The position numbers and the translations under genes were made by a program. The notes beneath the pieces are model-generated. The model had not been told where the DNA came from and made no database searches. It saw only the letters and a list, made by a program, of their open reading frames with translations. Below, one piece after another: positions 21,707 to 32,084 of a DNA stretch of 64,000 nucleotides (position 1 is its first letter; the number at the start of each line of letters is the position of its first letter). Source of the DNA: Rhizomys pruinosus (taxonomy: Eukaryota > Chordata > Mammalia > Rodentia > Spalacidae); NCBI GenBank assembly GCA_009823505.1, contig VZQC01001071.1, positions 128,492-192,491 of the forward strand. Reading direction: 5' to 3'.

Positions 21707-22960
21707 AAAACCTTATATTTCTTTTTTAGTTTTCATTTTTTATTGATGCTTTGTGTATTTCATACATCATTTTCCAATTCAGTTCAGGCATATATCCCTT
21801 TCCCTTCCCCCCACCCCACCCCACCCCATCCTAGATCATGCATTCTACCGTAATTTTCCTGCATCTTTCTCTGTTTTTTTTAATTTTTTAACAATAAGTG
21901 GTAATTTATGAGTACAAGCATCCTTCATGTAAAACCAATTTCCAAGCAGTTGTGCCCAAACCCACACAGCTCATGGGTCCCTCCATCCAGCAGGGGGGGG
22001 CTTGTATGTTCAATCAAGTTGATCAAATAGGTGTCCAGTCTATATTGTTGTAGTTTCACCATTCACCCCAATCGCAGCCCTTACATTCTACCGCACCCCC
22101 TCTTCTGCAGATTGTTCCCTAGGTTTAGAAAAGAGGCACATGTGGATGAAAAGCAAAACAGTCTACTTTCTCTGGAGCTGTTGTCTTGGTCTCTGGTCAA
22201 TTCTGGCTGTTTCCTTTCATGGAGTGACAGTTTGTCCAGGCATGACCTTTCGATCCTACTAATGAAGCACAAGCAATTAGATATATAGGTATTTAAACAG
22301 TACTAATTGTTATGATAGGTTACTTTGGTATAGACACAGATGTTTGGATGGTATGTTAATCCATGAATTACATTTTTTTCTGTTAAATATGACAGGTCTT
22401 ACTGTGGCTTATAACATCTCCTAACCATTAGAGGATGTAAGCTTGTGGCATCAGCCATGGGTTATTCCTCCAAGGAGAGAGCTAATAGCCATTTAGATTT
22501 GGTATATACAGGCATATGGCTGCCACTGCTGCACAGTATTTCCAGGCAGGTGAGGTGTAGCTGGTGCTGACGTAGGAGTCTTGCTTGACTCAAGGAGACC
22601 TATATTTGCTTTATTGCTTTAGTGGCCTTTGGTAACACTCTCTGGCATTCCAAAGACCATCTGTGTGCTTGCAAGTGTGGTCTCCATACATATTTCCCAT
22701 GTTTACATCAGGTCTTCAACAGCAGGGCCTTATCATCTCTCTTCTTGCAGGTATCCCAGTTTGGAGGAAAGGAGCCTTTACCTTTTGTGGGGGCTTGGAT
22801 CCCCTGGCCAACATCTCTTTGGTAGAATAATACATTGTTGATGTCAGAGTTCCTGTATTAATATATTTTGCTTAGGAATTACAGTGTTTTTACCATTCAT
22901 ACAGTTTTCCCTCTTATAGAAATATAAGGTTTTGATTAATAAGCAAAACCTTATATTTCT
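21707..22960 (-). mobile_element. L1-tailed 1.1-kb insertion with TSD and flank-templated 5' end
   Basis: The 16-base repeat aaaaccttatatttct at 21707-21722 and 22945-22960 bounds the insertion. From the T run (about 21723-21745) to 22871 it is a minus-strand element with the L1-type 3' end (G-rich tract, CATCAATAAAA) and a non-coding body shared with 4005-5536, 30158-30468 and 61480-61814. Beyond its 5' end, 22872-22934 is an exact inverted copy of host sequence lying just outside the insertion, followed by a 9-base spacer. Small frames within it are not genes. Confidence 0.85.
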
Positions 22961-23006
22961 ATAAGAGGGAAAACTGTATGAATGGTAAAAACACTGTAAT
23001 TCCTAA
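22872..23006. repeat. Perfect 63-bp inverted repeat (palindrome with 9-base loop)
   Basis: Left arm 22872-22934 and right arm 22944-23006 are exact reverse complements over all 63 positions that I compared; the loop is attaataag. The right arm includes the right-hand target-site duplication and continues into flanking host DNA, so the left arm is a copy of the host flank made at insertion. Confidence 0.93.
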
Positions 23007-23545
23007 CAGTGTAGAATCCAAGCCGAGATGTTGCAGGCAGCTTTCATTTGCATTGTGTGCCATGCCTGCATACACAGCTCAGGGTGCTCATTTGGTATGT
23101 TTGGAACAAAGGCTGCACTGGAGCCTGTGTGATAAGCTGTGGGCATGCACTGCCACAAATGCTTTGGATTCTCTGTGCATTTGGTTTTTATTTTATTTTT
23201 GGTCTTTGTGTGTTCAGAAACATTTTACTGTTTCCAAAATGTTTGCAACCCAACCCCCATATTCAATTACATAACCCCACAGGGGTTGTGGCCCTCAGTA
23301 TAAGAAACTGAGGATTAAAATCTGAAAAATCAGTTCTCAGTTTGGAAAATGTACCTGGCACAGCTATAGGGAAATAAAGAAAGAAATGTCAGTATCTGAA
23401 CTATTGCCATGGATATTTTCATTAGGCAAAATAATTGTCAATTTGTCCCCCAACAGATTTCAATTCTGTCTTGCTGTGTACACAGGTCATACCTCTAACC
23501 ATCCTAACCAAATGCACTCAATCCTTTCTAAAAGAGAAGGAATAA
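23007..23545. other. Unique intergenic DNA
   Basis: Nothing recognised; two overlapping frames of about 90 codons have no recognisable family. Confidence 0.4.
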
Positions 23546-23672
23546 GCCAGGTGACATGACCTGTCCCAGTACTTTGGAGATAGAGGCAGGAGGATCAGAA
23601 ATGCAAGTACAGTGTAGGCTACACAGTGAGTTTAAAGTTAGCCTAGGCTACCTGACATTTTGTCTCAAAAAA
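23546..23672 (+). mobile_element. B1 SINE, diverged
   Basis: AAGCCAGGTGACATGACCTGTCCCAGTACTTTGGAGATAGAGGCAGGAGGATC ... TTTTGTCTCAAAAAA is an old plus-strand B1. Confidence 0.7.
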
Positions 23673-24109
23673 GGTGATAATCAAATCCATCCATAATACG
23701 TCAATTAATCTGTTTTGTAGTTGACTGGAAAATATCTGAAGTGGCTATATGAATATTTTAATGTTGAATTAAACAATGCTTAAATGTTTATACCTACCAA
23801 ACTAGCATTATTATAAAAAAAATATTTAGAGGTTTAAACAATTTCCAGGTATTCGTATCTCAAGCAATGGTTAAAATAGAATGATTGATTTTTCCTTTGA
23901 TTTAAACATTTATCTTTTTTGCTGAAATTCTTCACTATAATCTATACATAACATCCTAAATTTCTAGTTTCCTTTCCCTTTGTTTTAAGTTTCAAAGGTT
24001 AGGCAAGGATACAAGTATACATCCTTCTCATAGCTGATAGAAAATTTAATTTTAGAAGGTCACAAAATTCTTTCAGAAATGACTCATGGCTCTCTTCAAA
24101 ACCAAAAGA
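23673..24109. other. Unique intergenic DNA
   Basis: AT-rich, no feature recognised. Confidence 0.4.
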
Positions 24110-24266
24110 AGCCAGGCATGGTGATGCATGCCTTTAATCCCAGCACTCAGGGCGGGAGGCAGATGTAAGCAGATCTCTGTGAGTTCAATGCCAGCCTGAT
24201 CTACATAGTGAGTTCCAGGACAGCTAGGATCTCTGTCTTAAGAAAACCAAAAAATGAAAAAAAAAA
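24110..24266 (+). mobile_element. B1 SINE
   Basis: AGCCAGGCATGGTGATGCATGCCTTTAATCCCAGCACTC to CTGTCTTAAGAAAACCAAAAAATGAAAA, a clear B1 with a small 5'-half insertion. Confidence 0.9.
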
Positions 24267-24796
24267 TCACTATGAGAGTCACCTTTTTAATAACACATTT
24301 TTCTCAAACACATATATCCAACCTCAAATAGAAGCAGTGTCTTTACAGCCTCTTGGAGCACTGAGCCATATCTCACAAACTCTTGTGAGTGTCCTTGCTT
24401 GTTCCTCACATGCAAACCTGGCATGCACAGACACTATTATATCAGTTAGATGTGGGTATGTAACAAACATCCCCAATCTCAGTATCCAAAAGCAACAGTG
24501 ATGTGTTGTGGTCTCTCATGATTCTGTGGCCTGGCAGGGTCTCTCTTTGTGTCTGACCTGAGCTCAGGCACATATCTGTAGTCATGGATTACACATCCCT
24601 AGGTGACCTCACTAGTGCTATAGATGTAGTAATACTAAGAATTGTTGGCTTCCATCTCCATGATTTTTTTCCATCCTCAACTTCTTCAACAAAGGGTGGT
24701 TTAAAGATTCTACAAATCAAAGAAAGAAATGCCAAATTCCATGGAGATGTTGACTGGAAAGTTCTCAAAGTCCCATTGTGAACAAAGGAAACTATC
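24267..24796. other. Unique intergenic DNA
   Basis: No feature recognised. The short frames look random. Confidence 0.4.
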
Positions 24797-24843
24797 TGTA
24801 TTATTCAGGGTTCTCTTAAGGAACAGAACTCATAAAATAGTTG

Positions 24844-24881
<38 letters not shown>

Positions 24882-25335
24882 NATATATATATATTGGATC
24901 ACAGGATCTGGTCTTGGTTGTTGAACAATGGCTATCTCACACTGGAAAGGCCAAGAATCTGGTAGTTTCTCAGTCCAGGAGGCTGTATGTCTCGCCAGAC
25001 CCAATATGACCTGAAGGCCTGGAGAATTCCTGGAGAGCTGCTGATTTTCAGTCTATGTAGAAAGCATAAAGAAGTTGGTTCTAGCATTGGCAAAGGAATG
25101 CCACAGCAACTGGATAAACTCACCAGCAAGATTATAGCACTCAGGCACAAAGGAAATTTTCCTCCTTCTATCCTTTTATCTGGACTGCCACCAGTACATG
25201 CCACCCACATTTTGAGCAGGTGTTCCCCATTCTAATAATCTAATCATGAAGTTCCCTCACAGCAGAGTCCAGAAACTTGTGTTCTACTCAATTCTAGAGC
25301 AAATGAACCACCAAGATTAGCCATGACACCATCCC
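24797..25335. mobile_element. LTR-like repeat of the CAGGGTTCTC type with internal (TA)n
   Basis: Starts TGTATTATTCAGGGTTCTCTTAAGGAACAGAACTC, an opening I associate with ERVL-type LTRs, followed by CACTGGAAAGGCCAAGAATCTGGTAG and CAGTCCAGGAGGCTGTATGTC. A related but diverged copy starts at 54691. The end near 25335 is uncertain and so is the family name. The sequence is non-coding. Confidence 0.5.
24846..24895. repeat. (TA)n microsatellite with an undetermined base
   Basis: About 48 bases of TA with an N at 24882, so the true length is uncertain in the assembly. Confidence 0.95.
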
Positions 25336-25494
25336 AGATTCCAGGGGTGAGTGAAGTAGACTACTTTGGAATGATTGCCCTGCAAACAATCAAGGCTATT
25401 TTAATATACTGCAGGAAATTAAAAATCTTTCATGTCTCTGTTCATCCCTGCCCTTGCTCTATCATAATACTGGACAAAAACAATGCTAGGAGGG

Positions 25495-25767
25495 GACCCA
25501 GGTAGATGGCTCACAAGGTCAAGAACTTGGTGCCCAAGTGTAAGGAAAACCTCAGTTCATGTCTCCAAGACCTACATAAAGCTTCTACAGTGAGATGGAA
25601 GGTAGAGACATGAGAATTCCAAGATGTTCAAGGACCAGATAATCTGGCATATGCAGCTGTGAACAACAAAAAGACCCTAGCTCAAACAAAGTGGAAGGAG
25701 AAGACTGAAATTCGAGGTCCTCTAACCTCCATGAGCATCCCCTGCTTTTTGCTCTCCTGCACTCATC

Positions 25768-25811
<44 letters not shown>
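25495..25811 (+). mobile_element. Diverged tRNA-derived SINE ending in (CA)n
   Basis: The start AGATGGCTCACAAGGTCAAGAACTTGG and the later CTCCATGAGCATCCCC followed by CATACACACAC fit a B4/RSINE-type element. (CA)n occupies about 25770-25811. Confidence 0.5.
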
Positions 25812-25815
<4 letters not shown>

Positions 25816-26558
25816 TACATCACAAACTCAAAAGCACTGATGGAATGAAGCTCTCTGTCACATTCAAGGCCTTCCACATGGCCACCTTCAACTGGAATTT
25901 TTCTCATGTGTCATTTTTCCCAAGTTTAGAAGGCTGAATCAGGACAGCAAATCCAATAGAACACAATGTAAATGCATGTTTATGATTTTACAATTGTAGA
26001 AACTGAAAGAACTAAGCAACACATTTAGTTAGAGACCACAATCAACATGGTAATTCTGAAGATATTAATATTGCAAACTCCCGTGGTTTGCTTGCATGAT
26101 ATCTACCAGTTTTTAAAGGAAGAAGTTTGTTTTGGTTAGTGGTGGTAGAGATTGGACCCAGGGTCTCACATGTGCTAAATGGTAGCTGTTTGTAGAAATG
26201 AAGACAACAGTATCTGCGGTCTCGATCCTATGATGTTATTAATTCCCAATTAGTACAAATATGCTATACATTAAGGGTTTATTTATTTCTGTATTATGAA
26301 AAAGTGAATTGATACTTACTACAGTCCTCCTATTGGTAAACAGCCACTGGTATATTTCTATACCATGAGGAACAGAATTGATAATGACCTACTAGATTCT
26401 CTCCGGTGACAGATAACCAGTGTCACTGAGCACATCAGAAATTCTTGGTCATTAGATGTGCCAACATGTGCAAATTTCACCAAACATAAGTAATTCATAA
26501 TATTTGGTATAATAATTATTACTATAACCAAGTGACTTTGTCTTTTTTTCTTGACTCA
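25812..26558. other. Unique intergenic DNA
   Basis: No feature recognised. Confidence 0.4.
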
Positions 26559-26691
26559 TTTTTTTTTTGAGACAGAGTTTCCTTATACCCACACCTGGCC
26601 TGGAACTCACTATGTAAAACAGACTGTCCTCAATGTCATAGATAAGCCTGCCTCCCAAGTGCTGGGATTAGTCATGTGTCACCACTCCAGA
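26559..26691 (-). mobile_element. B1 SINE
   Basis: TTTTTTTTTGAGACAGAGTTTCC ... CTGCCTCCCAAGTGCTGGGATTAGTCATGTGTCACCACTCCAG is a minus-strand B1 with moderate divergence. Confidence 0.9.
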
Positions 26692-28005
26692 CAGAGTTTG
26701 TCTTTCAAGTGGAAGGAAATGTTATACTTAATTTTGGAAATCAGACAATTGATCCTTGCTTTTCTATTAGATATCATCTAAAAGGTGGAAATAAAGTGTA
26801 ATGAGAGACATAGAGAGGAACACATAGGCAAAGAGCTAGATGGAGAGAAAGGGGACATAGACCTTAAGCAAAATTTTGAGTGGAGGCACAAGCTGCATGT
26901 GAAAGTTTAGAAAGCACACCTTCAATGTCTGCTTTATACCAATGACCACTGTACACAGTTTATAGCTATTAAAATATTAGTCAACAATCATTAAAAGTGG
27001 GCACTACTGTGATCTCCATTTCAGAAATGGAAAAAGTAAGACATAAGGAATGGCTATGTTAGAAAAATGGCCATGTTAGAAACTGGACAAGCCGTAAGTG
27101 AAATCTAGCTGGTCCTCCATTTAGAATTGATGTTCCATTCTCTAGCCTCTGCCACTTCCGCAGATGTTGGTTAATAAATTCCTCTTTTGAATCACAGCAT
27201 GACCCCACAGCTAGCCAGCTTTGGCCTCCTTTACATTACAATATATGTGGAGCTAATGTTCCACACAATGTTTCATGTGACTTAGTCAACTCTAGCCTAA
27301 ATGCCAACAATTAAGGGATGGAAGACAAAAACAGTAATCAGAAACATTTGTGAGCCATTGTTCTGGGAGTTCAGTTGCTACAAAATGTCATATATCAGAA
27401 ATCCCAAAGAGTAGGCTACAATTTGAGGAGACTGGGGTTCAACATTTATAATGCATCTGTGTTCAAATTCCAATTGGTCAAGCAGAGACAACGGGTTTCG
27501 TGTTCATGCAAGTGTTCAATTCTTCCTTCTGAGCCTAAACGAGCTGGTGACAAGACACGGTGCTCTGGGGACACGTTTCCTTCCTTGTAAAACAAGAACA
27601 AAGAGTCTTTGATTTATTTTAAGAAGACTGGGATTTTCTTCTTAAGTGCTTATTAATGTTCCTCTGAGGCATGTTGAGAAATACATCATCTTTCATACTC
27701 TGCTTTGGTCTAACTTAAAATCATAAAAGCTATGGTTCTCAGGTCTCTCCTTCTGGGCTTTTGCATTTATTTTTCAATACGTCAAACTCATAATAATAAT
27801 AATGTTTCAAACATTCTGACGCAAATGGCATTCATTTTTCCATGATGCTGAGGAGCACTGGAGAACTCACAAGCAGCTCACCTCTATGGTAAAGAAACTC
27901 TACAAAGGAATTGTTTTGTGTTAAGAGTTTGGTTCACAATCACCAATTCAAACAATATCCAGAAACATTTTCTTTCATTTTGTCATGAAATTTGGAAATA
28001 ACATT
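26692..28005. other. Unique intergenic DNA, repeat-poor
   Basis: About 1.3 kb without recognisable repeats, genes or RNAs. It is one of the longer repeat-free blocks in the window. Confidence 0.45.
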
Positions 28006-28310
28006 GTCTTAATTACTTTTCTGGTGCTGTGATGAAATACCCAGAACACTTATTTTACTTCACAACTCCAGGTTCAATCCACTATGGTTGCAGCTAAAAG
28101 CAGAGAACAAGTACTCGCACTTAGCACCCTTTCTCCTTTTTATATAATCCAGGATCCCAGTACAGGGAATGGCTGTCACCCGCAGTAGGCAGGATTTCCC
28201 ACCTCCATTAACCTAAACAAGATAGTCCCTCATGGGCATGCCCAGAAGCCCATACACCAGGTAAGTCTAGATGTAATCAAATGATAACTGAGTTTAAGTA
28301 TCTCAGAAAT
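28006..28310 (-). mobile_element. MaLR LTR
   Basis: Left end TTAATTACTTTTCTGGTGCTGTGATGAAATACCC is the inverted 3' end of a MaLR LTR. The right part (CATGGGCATGCCCAGAAGCCC ... AGGTAAGTCTAGATG) matches, inverted, the plus-strand LTR at 40976. Confidence 0.65.
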
Positions 28311-28454
28311 TAACTTGGAAATCTAGCTGAGTTGTCTCTGATCTCAAACCATATTTCACATCCGGACAAAAGGTACATGCTTGCTAAGGATAAATTTCTC
28401 CATTCATGTCACCTTTATCCCAGCTTTGTTTCAATGGGTAGAATACCTCTTAAG

Positions 28455-28580
28455 ATGTGTATGGCAGAATGCATGAACTAGGGTTGGGTGGGGGGCAGGG
28501 AAAGGGGAATGTGTCTAAATTGGACTGAAAGATGATGTATGAAATACTCAAAACATCAATAAAAGTATTTTATTTTAAAA
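28455..28580 (+). mobile_element. L1 3' tail
   Basis: Only the final L1 segment remains: TGTATGGCAGAATGCATGAACTAGGG, the G-rich tract, GATGATGTATGAAATACTC and CATCAATAAAAG. Confidence 0.75.
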
Positions 28581-28599
28581 AGTTTTCTACTTATTCCCA

Positions 28600-28990
28600 A
28601 GTGAGAATACCTGCCCTGAACACAGATACACATGAGCACCACTAAATGAACTCAGCGAAATATATGTATGTGTGGATTTATAAATGTATGTATACATATT
28701 TAACAATAATAGTCAATGAAGAGGTCAAGAAATGAGAGGAGGTCAGGAGGATTTGGAAGGAGGGGATTGGGGTAGAAATAATGCAAATACAATATTCATG
28801 TATAAAACTCTCAAAAAACACTTTAAAGTATTTTTATTTATGACGAAACAGAGCTTTAACATTTGTAGAACTTTTTTCAACCTATTACTGCTAACTTTAA
28901 GAGACTATTCAGCAATGACTAGCCTGCGATCAAAATATATTGTATGAAATTCACAAAAAATTCAATAAAATTTTTTAAGCTTTCTTTTTT
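28600..28990 (+). mobile_element. Older L1 3'-UTR fragment
   Basis: CACTAAATGAACTCAGCG ... GGTCAGGAGGATTTGGAAGGAGGGGATTGGGG ... AATACAATATTCATGTATAAAACTCTC resembles old rodent L1 3' ends. The right border is vague. Confidence 0.4.
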
Positions 28991-29850
28991 ATCCTGTTCC
29001 AAACCAAAGGGTTGGCTGAACTGTGTCTGTAACCCCTCATAGTCATTTGTTTTCAGACAGTTTGGCTTGCACAGGCAAGCACATGAATTGAAAATGCTGT
29101 TGTCCAAAATATACAAATTTTCTTTCCAAGTCTTGAATGCAAACACAGTTCCCAAGTTCATTTAGGGATAATCAGCCAAACTGGAGAAGAGATTATTAAA
29201 AGCACCTCACGTGACTAGGCAGAATTTCAAGGCATGTAATGTCTGGGGAGACACAGCCAAAATGCCTTTTCTCACAGCCTGTGTGTAAGCCCAGCTTGAA
29301 GGATTGTGAAGGAAAGTCCATTGCATTTTTTTTACTCTAATCCAAATGCATCCTTTTGTTGCATGGTTTCTTTGTTATTTGCTCAAAACGCTGCGGGTTA
29401 TATTTCAGGAGATAATGGAGAAAAAAAACCTCCTTTTATTGTTGTATCATCTATTTATTTAAAATGTTGGCATTTAAACTTAAGAATATACAAAGTCTTA
29501 CTAGAATTAATGACTAATTTACTTAGGACCAATAAATATCTGTTCTATACACTTAATCCTTGAATTTCTGGTGACAATTTGACTGTTTGCATAAAGAAAA
29601 CAGAATGCTTGTCTTAAACTACAATCTCTCCCTCCCTCCCTTCTCTCTAACCCCCTTCCTCTCTGTCTTCAAAAAGTGGTAAAAGTCCATTTCCCAATGT
29701 CATCACTTATTTCCTTTTCCAATAATATTCATGAATTTACTTTTTGTAGTTGATGAAAAGTTTAAATATTCCAATCCCTTTCAACATTTTGTATGAATCC
29801 TTTCTTTCTTGCTATGAGCTATTCTATTTGATAAAAAAAATAAATAAACT
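28991..29850. other. Unique intergenic DNA
   Basis: No feature recognised; a short CT-rich run lies at about 29625-29650. Confidence 0.4.
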
Positions 29851-29856
29851 TCTAGA

Positions 29857-30030
29857 AGCTGTAGCTCAGTTGCTACAGTGATGGGCTAGCATGCACAAAG
29901 CCCCAGGTTCGAGCCCCAGCACTGTGTAAAACAGGACCTGGCTGTTCAAACCTGTAATCTTGGCATTATTTCTGGGAACCTCCTCAGGAGAGTTGTCCAA
30001 ATCCAGTTAAACACAGTGTATGGTGTCCAG
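29857..30030 (+). mobile_element. ID element (tRNA-like) with B4-type extension
   Basis: 29857-29925 has a tRNA-like shape: GCTGTAGCTCAGTTGCTACAGTG (A-box region) and GGTTCGAGCCCCAGCAC (intact B box), as in ID/BC1-type SINEs. The following sequence (ACCTGTAATCTTGGCATTA) looks like a decayed B1 half, so the whole may be a B4. It has no tRNA fold of its own and I do not call it a tRNA gene. Confidence 0.65.
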
Positions 30031-30064
30031 CGATAACTGCATCCAAACATCCATTTTGTTCTTT

Positions 30065-30483
30065 AAAAAATGCATAAGCCGCGGGCCTTCGCGATGCTTT
30101 GTTTTAATTAAACAGTCGGATTCCCCTGGTCCGCACCAGTTCTAAGTCGGCTGCTAGTAGTCTGGACACTCATTTGATCAACTTGATTGAACAAACAACC
30201 TGTCAACCTCCACTGAATGGTGGGACTGTGGGGGTTTGGGCACAACAGTCTATAGATTGGTTTTGCACGAAGGATGCTTATACTCATGGATTATCACTTA
30301 TAGCTAAAAAATGAAAAAAAAAAAAAACCTGAAAGATGCAGGACAGTTATGGCAGAATACATGATCTGGGATGGGGTGGGGGTGGGGGGGAAGGGAAAGG
30401 GAAATATGCCTGATCTGAATTGGAAAATGATGTATAAAATGCACAAACCATCAATAAAAATTAAATTAAAAAAATGCATAAGC
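30065..30483 (+). mobile_element. Chimeric retroposon: antisense 28S rRNA joined to L1 3' end
   Basis: One insertion bounded by the 15-base repeat aaaaaatgcataagc (30065-30079 and 30469-30483). Its first part, about 30080-30157, is the reverse complement of a conserved stretch of 28S rRNA. Its second part, about 30158-30468, is a plus-strand L1-type 3' end with G-rich tract and CATCAATAAAAATTAAA tail. The left duplication starts at TTT/AAAAAA, which fits L1 endonuclease preference on the opposite strand. The two parts are in opposite orientation. Confidence 0.9.
30080..30157 (-). pseudogene. 28S rRNA fragment (retroposed)
   Basis: About 78 bases whose minus strand reads through CGACTTAGAACTGGTGCGG, ACCAGGGGAATCCGACTG and AAAGCATCGCGAAGGCCCGC, which I recognise as the conserved 28S core. 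It appears nearly unchanged and is rich in CpG, unlike the surrounding DNA. It is only a fragment, moved by L1 machinery, and is not an rRNA gene. Confidence 0.92.
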
Positions 30484-31208
30484 AATACATAGGGCTTTCT
30501 TGGATTTTAAAACTTTCGGCCACATGGGTAAGTCTTGACTTATTTCTCTGGTAATGTGGACACTGAGCCTGTTGTTATGTCCTCAAGACAAATCAGGCAG
30601 GAAGCACTAATAAAATACAGTCGGCATTCTTTTTAAGTGTTTTGTTTTACTTGGACAAAATGTAAGCCAATCCCCAGGGACCGAAAATAAAGAGGACACT
30701 GAAATCAGAGTGTCAAGTCCGAGACTAAAAATTCTTATAACTGTGAATCTTGTGGGGACAGTAGAGAGGTTCAGCATCCATGGAAGATTGAAGTTAGAAT
30801 GCATACTACATAGTGATACTCCATCTCTAAAGGAAGAAAAAAAGGAGAGGTGGAAAGGACTATCACACTGGACATTAAATGGATAGCATATTTTAATTCT
30901 TCCAAGGGAGAGCCATATATGTATAGGGAATACTTAAGCAAAGTTCTACCAATATCTAGATACACCCTCTCGGCTCCAACACAAAAGAAAATATCATAAT
31001 GTCATGTATCAACCAAATTTCTTTCCCTTCTAACAAGGATACTCACAGACAGCAGAGTCTTTAACAGGCCCATCCCTTTGCTCATGGGACAGAATCTGGA
31101 AGAATCCACGACAAATGATGCTCCAAGATTTCCAGGTATTACAGAAAAAAACAAAAGGCTAAAAATATAAACCTCCTCATGTTGTGCTTTATCCTTTTGG
31201 GGGGGGGC
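30484..31208. other. Unique intergenic DNA
   Basis: No feature recognised. Confidence 0.4.
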
Positions 31209-31335
31209 ATTGAGACAGGGTCTCCCTGTAGCTTTGGCTGTCATGGAACTCACTATGTAGACCAGGCTGGCCTTGAACTCACAAAGATCCGCCTGCCTCT
31301 GCCTCCCAAGTGCTAGGATAAAAGCCATGCTTTAC
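31209..31335 (-). mobile_element. B1 SINE
   Basis: GAGACAGGGTCTCCCTGTAGC ... GACCAGGCTGGCCTTGAACTC ... CTCCCAAGTGCTAGGATAAAAGCCATGC is a low-divergence minus-strand B1. Confidence 0.93.
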
Positions 31336-31361
31336 CATTTTTAAAAAATATTTTTGCATTT

Positions 31362-31538
31362 AAAAAAAATATTTTAGCCGGGCGTGGTGGCGCACACCTT
31401 TAATCCTAGCACTTGGGAGGCAGAGGCAGGCAGATCTTTGTGAGTTCAAGGCCAGCCTAGTCTACAGAGTGAGTTCCAGGACAGCCGGGGCTACAGGGAG
31501 ACCCTGTCTTGAAAAGACCAAAAAATATTTTATAGTAT
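31362..31538 (+). mobile_element. Young B1 SINE with TSD
   Basis: Body 31377-31525: GCCGGGCGTGGTGGCGCACACC ... GACCCTGTCTTGAAAAGACCAAAA. CpGs of the 5' box are kept. The flanks AAAAAATATTTTA occur on both sides, consistent with a target-site duplication. Confidence 0.93.
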
Positions 31539-31848
31539 CCCTTTTTCAGATGTTATAATTCTGGTGTATATGTGACATGTATATATGCATATTGTGGAGC
31601 AATACAAATTGGAGGGAACAAAAAAGACTGGTTCAAAGAACTGACTGAAACAGTAAACTTCTACCCAAAACAATAAACTTTGCCTTGAAAAACTTTAAAA
31701 AGACTGAGAAAAGATGCAAGACATATATGGCAGAATGCATGCCCTCTGGTGGGGTAGGAGGCATGGAAGGGGGAATAGACCTAAATTTGTCTAAGAAATG
31801 TTGTATAAAATGCACAAAACTTCAGTAAAAATAAAAAAATAAAAAATT
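31539..31848 (+). mobile_element. L1 3'-UTR end
   Basis: Shares GGTTCAAAGAACTGACTGAAAC, GATGCAAGACATATATGGCAGAATGC, a G-rich tract and the TTCAGTAAAAATAAA end with the L1 copy at 15100-15345. 5'-truncated, no coding part. Confidence 0.75.
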
Positions 31849-31849
31849 T

Positions 31850-32069
31850 AAAATTTTATTTTTATTTTATGTGTATGAGTGTATTGCCTGCATGTATGTA
31901 AGTGCATCCATGTTGTGAAATGCCCAAGGAGGTCAAAAGAAGGTGTTGGAGCACCTGGAACTGGAATTACAGACAGTTGCTAGCCGCCATGTGGGTGCTG
32001 GGAATTGAACGCAGGTCCTCTGCAAGAGCAGTCAGTGCTCTTAACTGCTAAACCATGTCTCCAACCCCC
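31850..32069 (-). mobile_element. B2 SINE
   Basis: The + strand shows the reversed B2: ATTTTATGTGTATGAGTGTATTGCC, CACCTGGAACTGGAATTACAG, GCCATGTGGGTGCTGGGAATTGAAC and CAGTGCTCTTAACTGCTAAACCATG. Confidence 0.9.
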
Positions 32070-32084
32070 ATGTTGTCCTTAATC

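Noticed and set aside
22872..23006. CRISPR, transposon terminal repeats or a microRNA hairpin
   Set aside because: The 63-bp perfect hairpin has no repeats in array and no matching partner at the far end of the element, and its right arm is host flank beside a target-site duplication. A junction product of retrotransposition explains it better than a microRNA gene.
29857..29925. tRNA gene
   Set aside because: It has A- and B-box-like words but no complete cloverleaf or acceptor pairing, and it fits an ID/B4 SINE.
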